DNA from: Leisingera sp. ANG-Vp
Lineage (GTDB): Bacteria; Pseudomonadota; Alphaproteobacteria; Rhodobacterales; Rhodobacteraceae
DNA: 53,803 nt
Direction: 5' to 3'
Assembly (NCBI RefSeq): GCF_000813725.1
Contig: NZ_JWLD01000062.1
Coordinates: 1 to 53,803, forward strand
Both the position numbers and the translations under genes were made by a program. The notes under the pieces are model-generated. The model was not told where the DNA came from. It made no database searches and saw nothing but the letters and a program-made list of their open reading frames with translations. Of this stretch, positions 8,069-16,565 are shown in pieces; within the stretch, counting starts at the first letter, position 1; the number at the start of each line of letters is the position of its first letter.

Positions 8069-9490
8069 ATGACGACTACTCCCTGGTTGGCCTTCTCGAT
8101 AGATCGGGCGTCAAAGAAACCGGTCTTTGAGCAGATTTGCGAAGCGCTGCGGCAGAGTATCATCGGGGGCAGCCTGGCCGAGGGGGCTAAGCTGCCGCCG
8201 ACCCGGGTTCTTGCCACGGAACTGGGGGTGTCGCGTTCCACAACGGTTACGGCCTATGAGCAGCTGGTGGCAGAGGGCTATTTGCACAGTCAGCGGGGAT
8301 CAGGCTTTACGGTCTGTGCCGTGGGCGAGGCGGACCTGGCGGCAAAGCCCGGACACCGGCCCCAGACGGAAGACGAAGCGCAGGTGAAACTGCCGCTGCC
8401 TTTTGAAGCAGGGCAGCCGGACATGCGCCTGTTCCCGCACCGGCAATGGGCCAAGGCGGTTGCACGGGTTTGCCGTACCACTCCGCAGCTGATGCTGATG
8501 GGCGGCACTGCGGCCGGGAACTTTGAGCTGCGCAAGGCCATTGCTGCGCATGTGGCCGAGTGGAGGGGAATCGAGGCCTCGCCGCATCAGATCCTTATTA
8601 CCGCCGGCTCCACCGACGCCCTTGACCTTTGTCTGCGGGTGCTCAGCAGCCGGGGCGAGGTGATCGGGCTGGAGGATCCCGGCTACGCACCGCTCCGCCA
8701 CATTGCGCAATTCCATGGTTTGCAGCCTGCCTATCTGGAAATCGATGAACAGGGGGCCAAGCTGCCGGAGGCAGAGTATTCCCCCCGGCTGGTGATCCTT
8801 ACACCTTCGCATCAGTTCCCGCTTGGCGGTGCGATGTCGCCAAACCGCAGGCAAAAGTTCATCTCCTGGGCACAGGCCACAGGGGGCTGGGTCATCGAAG
8901 ACGACTACGATAGTGAATTCCGCTACGCCGGGCGGCCGATCCCGGCAATGGCAGGCTTCGACCGGTTGCGCCGGGTAATCTACGTGGGCTCGTTTTCCAA
9001 GATATTCTCCAACTCCCTGCGCCTTGGCTATGTGGTCGTGCCCGAAGATCTGCTGGAGCAGTTCCGGCCCGCTATTGGCCGTTCGGGCTTGCGCGCCAGT
9101 TACATGCCGCAGCAGGCCCTGGCCGAATTCATGCACTCGGGTGAGTTCTACCGCCATTTGCGGCGGGTGAGGCGGACGTACGGCGAGCGGCGGAAATTCC
9201 TTTTGGACCGGCTGGTTCAGGACTTTGGCGGGCTTGGCTGGTTCCGCGATCATCAGGCCGGCATGCAGACGGTTTTGCACCTGCCCGGCTCGGTGCACGA
9301 CAAGGATGTTGCCCGCCGCGCGGCAGATCAGGGTGTCACGGTGCAGCCGCTGTCCAGATTTTCAGCCAGTGGAGCGGGACCCAACGGGCTGCTGCTTGGC
9401 TTTTGCGGGTTTTCCGAAGCGGAGATGTCACCCGCGCTGGATGTGCTGAAGCTATGCCTTGAGGTGGGCACGTCAGCTGCTGGCGGCTAG
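8069..9490 (+). CDS. MocR/PdxR-family regulator (GntR HTH fused to a fold-type I aminotransferase domain)
   Basis: The product has 473 residues. Residues about 10-75 form a GntR winged helix (PVFEQICEALRQSIIGG, then LPPTRVLATELGVSRSTT). Residues about 110-465 are a type I aminotransferase-like domain with the PLP lysine expected in VGSFSKIFSNSLRLGY. MocR-family proteins (GabR, PdxR, TauR) bind PLP and an effector and control adjacent transport or metabolism genes, usually divergent ones, as here. ATG 8069 was chosen to match the family N-terminus; ATG 8033 is possible, with GGAG upstream, but would place the inverted repeat inside the coding region. The 3' end overlaps the convergent maiA by 18 bp. 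Confidence 0.88.
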   Translation: MTTTPWLAFSIDRASKKPVFEQICEALRQSIIGGSLAEGAKLPPTRVLATELGVSRSTTVTAYEQLVAEGYLHSQRGSGFTVCAVGEADLAAKPGHRPQTEDEAQVKLPLPFEAGQPDMRLFPHRQWAKAVARVCRTTPQLMLMGGTAAGNFELRKAIAAHVAEWRGIEASPHQILITAGSTDALDLCLRVLSSRGEVIGLEDPGYAPLRHIAQFHGLQPAYLEIDEQGAKLPEAEYSPRLVILTPSHQFPLGGAMSPNRRQKFISWAQATGGWVIEDDYDSEFRYAGRPIPAMAGFDRLRRVIYVGSFSKIFSNSLRLGYVVVPEDLLEQFRPAIGRSGLRASYMPQQALAEFMHSGEFYRHLRRVRRTYGERRKFLLDRLVQDFGGLGWFRDHQAGMQTVLHLPGSVHDKDVARRAADQGVTVQPLSRFSASGAGPNGLLLGFCGFSEAEMSPALDVLKLCLEVGTSAAGG

Positions 9491-10117
9491 GGTTTCGTCC
9501 GGGTGGGCCGCCGCAAATGCGGGATGTGCTGCGCAGGCGGCCTCCACTGCGCAGATCCGTGGCAGGTCCGCAAAATCCGCTTCCCAGCGCCGGGCATTGT
9601 AAAGCTGCGGCATCAGGCAGATGTCAGCCAGGCCCGGTACTTCTCCAGTACAGAAGGGCGCCTGCCCGAATTCAGAAAGCAGAACCTCGAACGCCTGCAG
9701 CCCGGGCCGGATGAAGTGCTGCATCCAGGCCTTGGGCATGTCTTCTGCGCCGCCGCTGAGATGTGTGGCCTGTTTCGCCACTTGCAGGTTGCAGACCGGA
9801 TGCACATCCACCGCTACCGAATGGGCCAGCGCCCGGACCTTTGCGCGCTGCCTGAAGTCCTTGGGCAGCAGGCCGAGATTTCGTGTCTCGTCCAGGTAAT
9901 CGAGGATCGCCAGCGATTGGGTCAGCCGCAGCCCGTCGATCTCCAGCACCGGCACCAGCCCCTGCGGATTGCGGGCCAGGTGCTCCGGGCTTTTATGTTC
10001 GCCTTTGACCAGGTCTACTGAGACTGCGGCGTAGTCGATCCCCGCAAGGTTCAGCGCGATGCGCAGCCGGTAACTGGCGGACGAGCGCCAGTAGTCATAC
10101 AGAACCGTGTCGCCCAT
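9473..10117 (-). CDS. maiA: maleylacetoacetate isomerase (zeta-class glutathione transferase)
   Basis: MaiA uses glutathione to isomerise 4-maleylacetoacetate to 4-fumarylacetoacetate, the step between HmgA and FahA. The 214-aa length is normal. The N-terminal thioredoxin fold carries the zeta-class motif SSASYRLRIAL (residues 12-22), whose Ser activates glutathione, followed by NPQGLVPVLEIDG with the cis-Pro. The C-terminal part is the helical GST domain. It is the last gene of the homogentisate operon. An intrinsic terminator lies just upstream, after the VOC gene, so expression may need read-through or its own promoter. Its last 18 bp overlap the end of the convergent MocR gene. Confidence 0.92.
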   Translation of the reverse strand: MGDTVLYDYWRSSASYRLRIALNLAGIDYAAVSVDLVKGEHKSPEHLARNPQGLVPVLEIDGLRLTQSLAILDYLDETRNLGLLPKDFRQRAKVRALAHSVAVDVHPVCNLQVAKQATHLSGGAEDMPKAWMQHFIRPGLQAFEVLLSEFGQAPFCTGEVPGLADICLMPQLYNARRWEADFADLPRICAVEAACAAHPAFAAAHPDETLAASS

Positions 10118-10132
10118 CGGCGTCCTCCCCTT

Positions 10133-10160
10133 TGAAAAAGGCAGCCGTGAGGGCTGCCTT
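10133..10160 (-). terminator. intrinsic terminator between the VOC gene and maiA
   Basis: On the minus strand AAGGCAGCC and GGCTGCCTT (9-bp arms at 10138-10160, 5-nt loop) form a hairpin that runs into five T residues. It lies after the VOC stop codon and about 20 bp before the maiA start, that is, inside the operon. Confidence 0.75.
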
Positions 10161-10175
10161 CCGTGCCGGCCCGTG

Positions 10176-10718
10176 TCAGGCCTTGCTCAGTTCCTTGGCG
10201 TGCAGCCAATCGGCGTGCTGGGGCGCTTTCTTGGTCTTGGACCACTCCTCCAGCATCTCCCATTTGACCGCATCAAGCTTGGCCAGCATGGCCTCTTCCT
10301 GCGGGTCCGGGCAGGCGAGCTCCACCCGGTGGCCGTTCGGATCAAAGAAGTAGATCGAGTGGAAGATCGAGTGGTCGGTCACACCCAGCACTTCGACGCC
10401 ATTGGCCTCCAGATGCTCCTTGAACTGGATCAGCGTCTCACGGTCCTTCACCTTGAAGGCGATGTGCTGCACCCATACCGGCGTGTTGCGGTCGCGGTCC
10501 ATCTCGGGCTTGGTCGGCAGCTCAAAGAACGCAAGCACATTGCCGTTTCCTGCATCCATGAAGATATGCATGTAGGGATCGGGCTCATGCGTTGACGGCA
10601 CATGGTCCTCGGCGATAGCCAGGACAAAGTCCATCTTCAGCATTTTGTTGTACCACTCCACCGTCTGCTTGGCGTCCTTGCAGCGGTAAGCGACGTGGTG
10701 GATCTGTTCTATTTTCAA
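10176..10718 (-). CDS. VOC-family (glyoxalase/extradiol dioxygenase fold) protein
   Basis: This 180-aa protein has two beta-alpha-beta-beta-beta modules of the vicinal oxygen chelate superfamily. Candidate metal ligands are His at 7-8 (IHHVAYRC), Glu in AFFELPTK, His in VQHIAFKV, and Glu in GHRVELACP. The superfamily includes glyoxalases, ring-cleavage dioxygenases, isomerases and resistance proteins, so chemistry cannot be assigned. It overlaps the DUF2783 gene by 4 bp (ATGA), showing translational coupling inside the homogentisate operon. It probably acts on a ring-derived or side-chain intermediate of the compound processed by the adjacent FAD hydroxylase. Confidence 0.8.
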   Translation of the reverse strand: MKIEQIHHVAYRCKDAKQTVEWYNKMLKMDFVLAIAEDHVPSTHEPDPYMHIFMDAGNGNVLAFFELPTKPEMDRDRNTPVWVQHIAFKVKDRETLIQFKEHLEANGVEVLGVTDHSIFHSIYFFDPNGHRVELACPDPQEEAMLAKLDAVKWEMLEEWSKTKKAPQHADWLHAKELSKA

Positions 10719-10939
10719 GCGGTATCCTCCCCAGGTTTCAGCGCGGCAGCCGCCAGCGCCTGTTTCAGGATCGCGCGTTTTCCAATATGGTTGGCCAGCA
10801 CCAGCACCAGGCGTGCGTTCAGCGCATCGCTTTCGGCTTTGCTGAGGCCCTCATGTGCCGTCAGAAGATCGGCATAGAAATCATCGGCACCATTGATGTT
10901 CGGGGTCAGGATCAGCTGGTCTTCGGTCATCTTGATCAC
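10715..10939 (-). CDS. DUF2783 family small protein
   Basis: This 74-aa soluble helical protein (TEDQLILTPNINGADDFYADL...) matches what I know as DUF2783, a family found beside flavin hydroxylases in aromatic operons. No catalytic motif is visible. It overlaps both neighbours by 4 bp (FAD hydroxylase upstream, VOC protein downstream), so the three are translated as a coupled unit. A role as an accessory subunit or chaperone of the hydroxylase is a guess from context. The start may be ATG 10939 or the next ATG, nine bases later. Confidence 0.75.
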   Translation of the reverse strand: MIKMTEDQLILTPNINGADDFYADLLTAHEGLSKAESDALNARLVLVLANHIGKRAILKQALAAAALKPGEDTA

Positions 10940-12546
10940 TCCTTGCCGATAGCCCGGCGGATTGCGTGCCGGAACTGGTTTTCGTCAAAGCTGGGGCGGC
11001 GGGCGGCCACATGCTGATCCGGGCGGATCAGGTAGACGCCGCTCTCATGTTTGCCCAGGTAGCGGTCTTTCAGCGCCAGCGTCTTGTCATCCTTCACCGA
11101 CAGCGCCAGGCGGGTGACCTCGATGCCTTGCTCCTCGATCACATCGGGGGCATCGGCGTCGATGGTGAGCAGCACGAATTTGCCGCCCAGCTGGTCCAGA
11201 AGGAATCCGTCGCCCAGCGGCGCGTCGGGGCAGGAGGAGCCCGGCCGGGTCCGTTCCGGCCCGTCCAGCGCATCCGCCGAGTTCAGCGGCGAGCCGTCGT
11301 AGGTGCAGGGCACCGACAGGCGGCCGGAGTTCACCAGCGGGCGGGCGAACTCGTAGTGCTCGGACAGATCCAGCACTGCATCGCGCAGCACCCGGCTCAT
11401 CTCTGATTTCGGGGTAATGAAATCGGTCGAGCGCGAGGAATTCAGGATGTTCTCATCGGCACCGTGGACACGTTCCACGTCATAGCTGTCGAGCAGGCTT
11501 TCCGGCGCCTTGCCGTCGATCACCAGCTGCAGCTTCCAGCACAGGTTGTCAGTGTCCTGCACGCCGGAGTTGGCACCGCGGGCACCGAAGGGCGAGACCT
11601 GATGCGCGGAATCGCCGGCAAACAGCACCCGGCCATGGCGGAACTGCTCCATCCGGCGGCACTGGAAGGTGTAGATCGAGACCCATTCCAGCTCGAACTT
11701 CACATCCTCGCCCAGCATCGCCTTGAGGCGCGGGATCACGTTCTCGGGGCGCTTCTCGCGCTCCTTGTCGATGTCCCAGCCCAGCTGCAGATCGATGCGC
11801 CAGACGCCATCGGGCTGCTTGTGCAGCAGCGCCGACTGGCCTTTGTTGAAGGGCGGGTCGAACCAGAACCAGCGTTCGGTCGGGAAGTCCGCCTCCATGA
11901 TCACATCGGCAATCAGGAAGTTGTCCTCAAACACCCGGCCGACGAAATCCAGCCCCAGCATCTGCCGGGTCGGCGAGCCCGCGCCGTCACAGGCAATCAG
12001 CCAGTCGGCTTCCAGATTGTAGGAGCCCTCGGGCGTGTCGATTTCCAGCGTCACGTGATCCGGGTGCGTGCCGATTGCCGAGACTTTGTTGCGGCCGCGG
12101 ATTTCGATCGGCGCGCCCTGCTCCTGCAGCTCGCGGACCCGTTTCACCAGGTATTCTTCGAAATAATACTGCTGCAGGTTGATGAAGGCCGGGCGTTTGT
12201 GGCCGTCTTCGGGCAGCAGGTTGAAGTCATAGACCTGGCGGTCGTCGAAAAACACCTTGCCGACGTTCCATTGCACGCCCTTGTCCACCATCGGCTGGCC
12301 GCAGCCGAGCCGGTCGAGGATTTCCAGCGGCCGTTTGGCAAAGCAGATCGCACGGGAGCCGAAGCTCACCTTGTCGTTGTCGTCCAGCACCACCACTTCG
12401 GTGCCCTGCTGTGCCAGGTCGATGGCAGCAGCCAGGCCGACGGGGCCTGCACCGATCACCACCACCTTGCGGCGGGCGGGGGCTGCGGTGTCCTCATCCG
12501 CGTGGTGCGCATAAGGGTACAAGGGGACTTCAAAGATCTTGTTCAT
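10936..12546 (-). CDS. FAD-dependent aromatic hydroxylase (MhpA/PHBH-like)
   Basis: This 536-aa protein belongs to the class A flavoprotein monooxygenases. The FAD Rossmann motif GAGPVG starts at about residue 32, the DG motif (CDGAGS) is near 190, and the GD motif (FAGDSAHQVSPFGARG) is near 310. A C-terminal thioredoxin-like domain follows, as in MhpA and phenol hydroxylase. These enzymes add one oxygen to a phenolic ring using NAD(P)H and O2. Its place in an operon with hmgA, fahA and maiA suggests that it makes homogentisate or a precursor, for example from a hydroxyphenylacetate. The substrate is inferred, not seen. It is coupled to the DUF2783 gene by a 4-bp overlap. Confidence 0.85.
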   Translation of the reverse strand: MNKIFEVPLYPYAHHADEDTAAPARRKVVVIGAGPVGLAAAIDLAQQGTEVVVLDDNDKVSFGSRAICFAKRPLEILDRLGCGQPMVDKGVQWNVGKVFFDDRQVYDFNLLPEDGHKRPAFINLQQYYFEEYLVKRVRELQEQGAPIEIRGRNKVSAIGTHPDHVTLEIDTPEGSYNLEADWLIACDGAGSPTRQMLGLDFVGRVFEDNFLIADVIMEADFPTERWFWFDPPFNKGQSALLHKQPDGVWRIDLQLGWDIDKEREKRPENVIPRLKAMLGEDVKFELEWVSIYTFQCRRMEQFRHGRVLFAGDSAHQVSPFGARGANSGVQDTDNLCWKLQLVIDGKAPESLLDSYDVERVHGADENILNSSRSTDFITPKSEMSRVLRDAVLDLSEHYEFARPLVNSGRLSVPCTYDGSPLNSADALDGPERTRPGSSCPDAPLGDGFLLDQLGGKFVLLTIDADAPDVIEEQGIEVTRLALSVKDDKTLALKDRYLGKHESGVYLIRPDQHVAARRPSFDENQFRHAIRRAIGKE

Positions 12547-12567
12547 GGGGCTCCTCCCAGGCAGATT

Positions 12568-12852
12568 TCAGGAAAGCCGCGGAGCCAGCAGGGCGAAACC
12601 TGCGATCACGGCGAACATAACAAGTGTCAGCAACAGTAGACGGCGGCGTTCCTTGCGGTCTTTGTCCGAGGTCAAAAACTCCGCGTAGGCTCTCAGGGAG
12701 TGGCCGACCCAGGTGAAATACCCGCCACCGGTCCGTTTCAGATCTTCCTCAGAACGCTTGCTGATGCGCCACAGTGCCAGGAACATGGCGGCGGTCCAGG
12801 CGGCGAACACCAGGCCCATGAGGATCAGAAACAGGATGCCGGCCAGCCCCAT
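12568..12852 (-). CDS. small two-helix membrane protein
   Basis: This 94-aa protein has a transmembrane helix at about 5-27 (ILFLILMGLVFAAWTAAMFL), a charged central loop rich in Arg/Lys/Glu, and a second helix near the C-terminus (LLLLTLVMFAVIAGFALLA). It lies between the MBL gene (6-bp gap) and the hydroxylase gene (21-bp gap) and is clearly part of the operon. No family is recognised. It could anchor a pathway enzyme or assist uptake; neither is shown. Confidence 0.65.
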   Translation of the reverse strand: MGLAGILFLILMGLVFAAWTAAMFLALWRISKRSEEDLKRTGGGYFTWVGHSLRAYAEFLTSDKDRKERRRLLLLTLVMFAVIAGFALLAPRLS

Positions 12853-12858
12853 CGGAGG

Positions 12859-13809
12859 TTACCCCTGCAGGGCTTCCCACATTTCCAGATCGCGCTGGGC
12901 GGTCCAGATGCGGGGGTGCGCAATGCCGCGGGCCTCGTCATAGGCGCGGGCGACGTTGAAGGGCAGGCAGTGCTCGTAGATCGCGTAGTCTGCGAACTTG
13001 GGATCGCATTCGGCGCGGACCGCGTCCCAGGCCTCTTTCAGGGTTCCGTTGCGGGCGGCGACCCGGGCCGCCGGGCGGTAGGTGCTCTCGACAAAGTCGC
13101 GGGTGTTCTCGATGGCGGCATTGACCATCTCCTTGCCGACCAGCGCATCGCCGCGGCCCGGGGCAATCGCGTCCACGTCATAAGCCTTGATGTTGTCGAG
13201 GGTCTGGCCCCAATCGGCGAAATGGCCGTCTCCGCAATAGCAGGCCGAGTGGTATTCAACGATATCGCCGGTGAACATCACGTTCTGGTCCGGCACGTGG
13301 ATGACAGCGTCGCCAGCAGTATGGGCGCGGCCGATCTGTTTGATGTCGACCCGGCGGTTGCCGAGGAAGACAGTCATTTGATCGGTGAACGTTGTAGTGG
13401 GGTAGGTCAGGCCCGGGATGCTTTCGTGACCTTCGAACAGCCGGGGGAACCGCTGGAATTCGCTGTCCCAGTCTTCCTGTCCGCGCTCCAGCACCATGTT
13501 GTAGGCGGCATTCGACATGATCACCTGCTGCGCGCCGAACGCGCTGGCACCCAGAACCCGCACAGCGTGATAGTGGGTCAGCACCACATGGGTGATCGGC
13601 TTGTCGGTGACTGAGCGGACGCATTCGATGACCTTGTTGGCCAGCCGCGGGGTGGCCTGCGCCTCGACGATCATCACGGAGTCATCACCGATGATGACGC
13701 CTGAGTTCGGGTCGCCCTCGGCGGTGAAGGCATAAAGCCCCTCGCCGATCTCATCAAAGGTGATCTTCTTTTCGGTCAGGTCCCCTTGGGACGCAAAAGC
13801 TTTTGCCAT
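12859..13809 (-). CDS. MBL-fold protein with a non-canonical metal motif
   Basis: The 316-aa product has the metallo-beta-lactamase fold order: a central LTHYHAVRVLGA motif near residue 80, then GRAHTAGD near 160 and MFTGDIVEY near 183. In typical members the first motif is HxHxDH; here it reads HYHAVR, so the Asp and third His are missing while the later His and Asp remain. It may bind one metal or use another mechanism. It sits 11 bp after fahA in the homogentisate operon. MBL hydrolases often open lactones or thioesters, but the substrate here is unknown. Confidence 0.8.
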   Translation of the reverse strand: MAKAFASQGDLTEKKITFDEIGEGLYAFTAEGDPNSGVIIGDDSVMIVEAQATPRLANKVIECVRSVTDKPITHVVLTHYHAVRVLGASAFGAQQVIMSNAAYNMVLERGQEDWDSEFQRFPRLFEGHESIPGLTYPTTTFTDQMTVFLGNRRVDIKQIGRAHTAGDAVIHVPDQNVMFTGDIVEYHSACYCGDGHFADWGQTLDNIKAYDVDAIAPGRGDALVGKEMVNAAIENTRDFVESTYRPAARVAARNGTLKEAWDAVRAECDPKFADYAIYEHCLPFNVARAYDEARGIAHPRIWTAQRDLEMWEALQG

Positions 13810-13820
13810 GATGGTAATCC

Positions 13821-15077
13821 TTATCGTGCGAAGGGGTCGTCAAGAGCGGGAAGGACAGTTCCGGTGCAATCACCGAAGCCGATGGTGTAGCCATCGCCCT
13901 TGGCCGCGCCCTTCAGGGTCAGCGTGTCGCCGTCTGCGATGAAGGAGCGTTCCTCGCCGGTTTCCAGCGTCAGCGGCTCCTTGCCGCCCCAGCTCAGTTC
14001 CAAGAGCGAGCCGCGGCTTTCCTTCACCGGACCGGAGATGGTGCCGGAGCCAAGGAGGTCGCCTGCGTTCATCGGGCAGCCCGAGGTGCTGTGATGCGCC
14101 AGCTGCTGCGCGGCGGAGTAGTACATTTCCTTGTAGTTGGTCCGCGCGATGGTGGAGGCCTCTTGGCCCTCCGGCGCCATGGTGACTTCGAGATCGATGT
14201 CATAGAGCATCGGCCCGCAGTCTTTCAGGTGGTCCAGCAGTTCCACCTCCCTTTCCGGCGTGTCGCAGCGGAACGGCTCCAGCGCCGGTTTGGTGACGAT
14301 CCAGGGAGAGATCGAGGTGGCGGTCGCTTTGGCCTGAAACGGTCCCAGCGGCTGGTATTCCCAGGCCTGGATATCGCGCGCCGACCAGTCGTTCAGCAGC
14401 ACGTAGCCAAAGATGGCGTCATCGGCTTCCTGCACCGAGATCGGGCCTTCGGAGGGCGTGCCGACAATCGCGCCCATCTCCAGCTCAATGTCGAAGCGTG
14501 CGCAAGGCGCCCAGCGGGGGGCGGCATCGTTCGGCCCCTTCAGCTGACCCCAGGGACGGCGCACATCTGTGCCGGAGACCACAACGGAGGACGCCCGGCC
14601 GTTGTACCCGATCGGGATATGCAGCCAGTTCGGCGGCAGCGCGTTTTCAGGCCCGCGGAACATGGTGCCGACGTTGAAGGCATGGTTCTTGCCAGCATAG
14701 AAGTCGGTGTATTCGCTGACCGCAAAAGGCATGTGCAGCTCGGCATCCGCCGCAGGCACCAGCAGAGGTTCCAGCTTCTCCTGCTCGGCGGCTCCCTCGG
14801 ACAGCAGCACGGTCAGGCGGTCGCGCAGGGCCGCCCAGACGGCAGGCCCTTCTTCCATCAGATCGTTCCAATAGGGCACGTCGAACAGCGGTGCATCGCC
14901 CAGCTGGACCAGCCCGGCCTCTTCAGCGGCCTGCATGTCCAGGACCATGTCGCCAATGGCCACACCGCAGCGCGGGTCGTCGCCATCAACGGAAAACACG
15001 CCGTAAGGCAGGTTGTTCAGCGGGAAAGGGTGGTTCGCATCATTGGCCGAGGCCACCCAGGATTTCAGCAGAGGCAT
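13821..15077 (-). CDS. fahA: fumarylacetoacetase
   Basis: FahA hydrolyses 4-fumarylacetoacetate to fumarate and acetoacetate, the last step of homogentisate breakdown. The 418-aa length matches the eukaryote-like two-domain enzyme. An N-terminal SH3-like domain precedes the catalytic part. Metal and active-site segments are visible: YTDFYAGKNHA with the first Asp and catalytic His, FDIELEMGAIVG with the two Glu ligands, and LLNDWSARDIQAWEYQPLG with the second Asp. It lies downstream of hmgA, separated by about 100 bp that hold a dispersed repeat. Confidence 0.95.
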   Translation of the reverse strand: MPLLKSWVASANDANHPFPLNNLPYGVFSVDGDDPRCGVAIGDMVLDMQAAEEAGLVQLGDAPLFDVPYWNDLMEEGPAVWAALRDRLTVLLSEGAAEQEKLEPLLVPAADAELHMPFAVSEYTDFYAGKNHAFNVGTMFRGPENALPPNWLHIPIGYNGRASSVVVSGTDVRRPWGQLKGPNDAAPRWAPCARFDIELEMGAIVGTPSEGPISVQEADDAIFGYVLLNDWSARDIQAWEYQPLGPFQAKATATSISPWIVTKPALEPFRCDTPEREVELLDHLKDCGPMLYDIDLEVTMAPEGQEASTIARTNYKEMYYSAAQQLAHHSTSGCPMNAGDLLGSGTISGPVKESRGSLLELSWGGKEPLTLETGEERSFIADGDTLTLKGAAKGDGYTIGFGDCTGTVLPALDDPFAR

Positions 15078-15107
15078 ATCGTTTTCCTGTCATCAGCCCA
15101 TCCGGGC

Positions 15108-15173
15108 TTCTTCTTTGTCCAAATACTCCGGGGGTGAATGGGCCGGGAGCGGCCCAGAGGGGGCAGCGCCCCC
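15108..15173. repeat. intergenic repeat, copy 1
   Basis: Between hmgA and fahA, a TTCTTTGTCC-AAATACTCC-GGGGGTGA segment is followed by GGGCCGGGAGCGGCCC and a GGGGGC-AGC-GCCCCC hairpin (15159-15173). A second copy lies at 25948-26013 with the same order and orientation relative to its operon. It resembles the GC-rich intergenic elements scattered through Rhodobacteraceae genomes. It may act as an mRNA stabiliser or weak terminator within the operon. Confidence 0.7.
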
Positions 15174-15177
15174 ATCT

Positions 15178-16533
15178 TCACTTCAGTCCCGGGGTGCCGT
15201 CGAACTTCTTCTCGATGTCGCTCCAGCAGTCGATGTAATCATCCTGCAGCGGCGCCTCCTTGGCTGCAAACGCAGTCAGATGCTGCGGGAAGCGGGTCTC
15301 GAACATGAAGGACATGGTGTTCTCCAGCTTCTCCGGCCCGAGGTTGGAGTTTGAGGCGCCCTCGAACGCGTTCTTGTCCGGCCCATGCGGCAGCATCATG
15401 TTGTGCAAGGACATCCCGCCCGGCACAAACCCCTGCGGCTTGGCGTCATACTGGCCGTAGATATTGCCCATCAGCTCTGACATGATGTTCTTGTGGTACC
15501 ATGGCGGGCGGAAGGTGTTCTCGGCCACCATCCAGCGCTCGCGGAACAGCACAAAGTCGATGTTCGCGGTGCCCGGCACGCCGGAAGGCGCTGTCAGCAC
15601 GGTGAAAATCGATGGGTCCGGGTGGTCGAATAGGATCGCTCCCACCGGGCAATAGGTGGTCAGGTCGTATTTGTAAGGCGCGTAGTTGCCGTGCCAGGCG
15701 ACCACGTCCAGCGGCGAATGCCCGATCCTGGTCTTGTGGAACTGGCCGCACCATTTGATGGTCACGGTCGAGGGGGTCTCGCGGTCCTCGAATGCTGCCA
15801 CCGGCGCTTTGAAGTCGCGCGGGTTGGCCATGCAGTTGGCACCAATCGGACCGCGGCCGGGCAATTCGAACTTCTGGCCGTAGTTCTCGCAGACAAAACC
15901 GCGGCAAGGGCCTTCCAGCACCTCTACCCGGTAGACCAGCCCGCGCGGGAGGATGGCAATCTCCTGCGGTGCCAGGTCGATGATGCCCAGCTCGGTTGCA
16001 AACCGCAGCCGGCCCTCCTGCGGCACCACCAGCAATTCTGAGTCAGCCGAAAAGAAATAGCTGTCTACCATCGATTCAGTAACCAGGTAGATGTGGCTGG
16101 CCATGCCGACTTGGGTGTTCACGTCGCCTGCGGTGGTCATGGTGCGCATACCGGTGAGCCAGGTCAGCCCCTCATCAGAATGCGGCACCGGATCCCAGCG
16201 GTACTGACCCAGGGAAATCACGTCCGGATCAACACAAGGCGCCGACTTCCAATGCGGCAGATCGATCTTCTCATAGCGGTGCGAATGCTTGACCGAGGGG
16301 CGGATCCGGTAAGTCCAGGTCCGCTCCGGCGGGTCGGCGGTAAAGGCAGTGCCGCTCAGCTGTTCGCCGTAAAGGCCATAGTTGCATTTCTGCGGGCTGT
16401 TCATGCCCTGCGGCAGCGCCCCGGGCAGCGCCTCGGTTTCAAAGTCGTTTCCAAAGCCGGGCATATAGCCCGTGTTCGGCCCCGCAATCGAGGGAGCCTG
16501 CATCATTTCATGGGGATCGGCTGGCCGATTCAT
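15178..16533 (-). CDS. hmgA: homogentisate 1,2-dioxygenase
   Basis: HmgA is a cytoplasmic Fe(II) enzyme that cleaves the ring of homogentisate to give maleylacetoacetate. The 451-aa length is typical. Iron ligands match the family: His and Glu of [14 protein letters not shown], and His of [13 protein letters not shown]. The N-terminus ([16 protein letters not shown]) is the family hallmark. It is the first gene of the minus-strand operon, has a strong ribosome binding site (AGGAGG), and is divergent from a MarR gene whose operator lies in the 72-bp gap. Confidence 0.96.
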   Translation of the reverse strand: MNRPADPHEMMQAPSIAGPNTGYMPGFGNDFETEALPGALPQGMNSPQKCNYGLYGEQLSGTAFTADPPERTWTYRIRPSVKHSHRYEKIDLPHWKSAPCVDPDVISLGQYRWDPVPHSDEGLTWLTGMRTMTTAGDVNTQVGMASHIYLVTESMVDSYFFSADSELLVVPQEGRLRFATELGIIDLAPQEIAILPRGLVYRVEVLEGPCRGFVCENYGQKFELPGRGPIGANCMANPRDFKAPVAAFEDRETPSTVTIKWCGQFHKTRIGHSPLDVVAWHGNYAPYKYDLTTYCPVGAILFDHPDPSIFTVLTAPSGVPGTANIDFVLFRERWMVAENTFRPPWYHKNIMSELMGNIYGQYDAKPQGFVPGGMSLHNMMLPHGPDKNAFEGASNSNLGPEKLENTMSFMFETRFPQHLTAFAAKEAPLQDDYIDCWSDIEKKFDGTPGLK

Positions 16534-16565
16534 CGCGCGTTCCTCCTGTCTCTGCTTGCGGAATA

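Noticed and set aside
7783-8241. N-terminal extension of the MFS frame
   Set aside because: It would overlap the divergent MocR gene and lacks membrane or conserved sequence; the coupled ATG at 7782 starts at the first helix.
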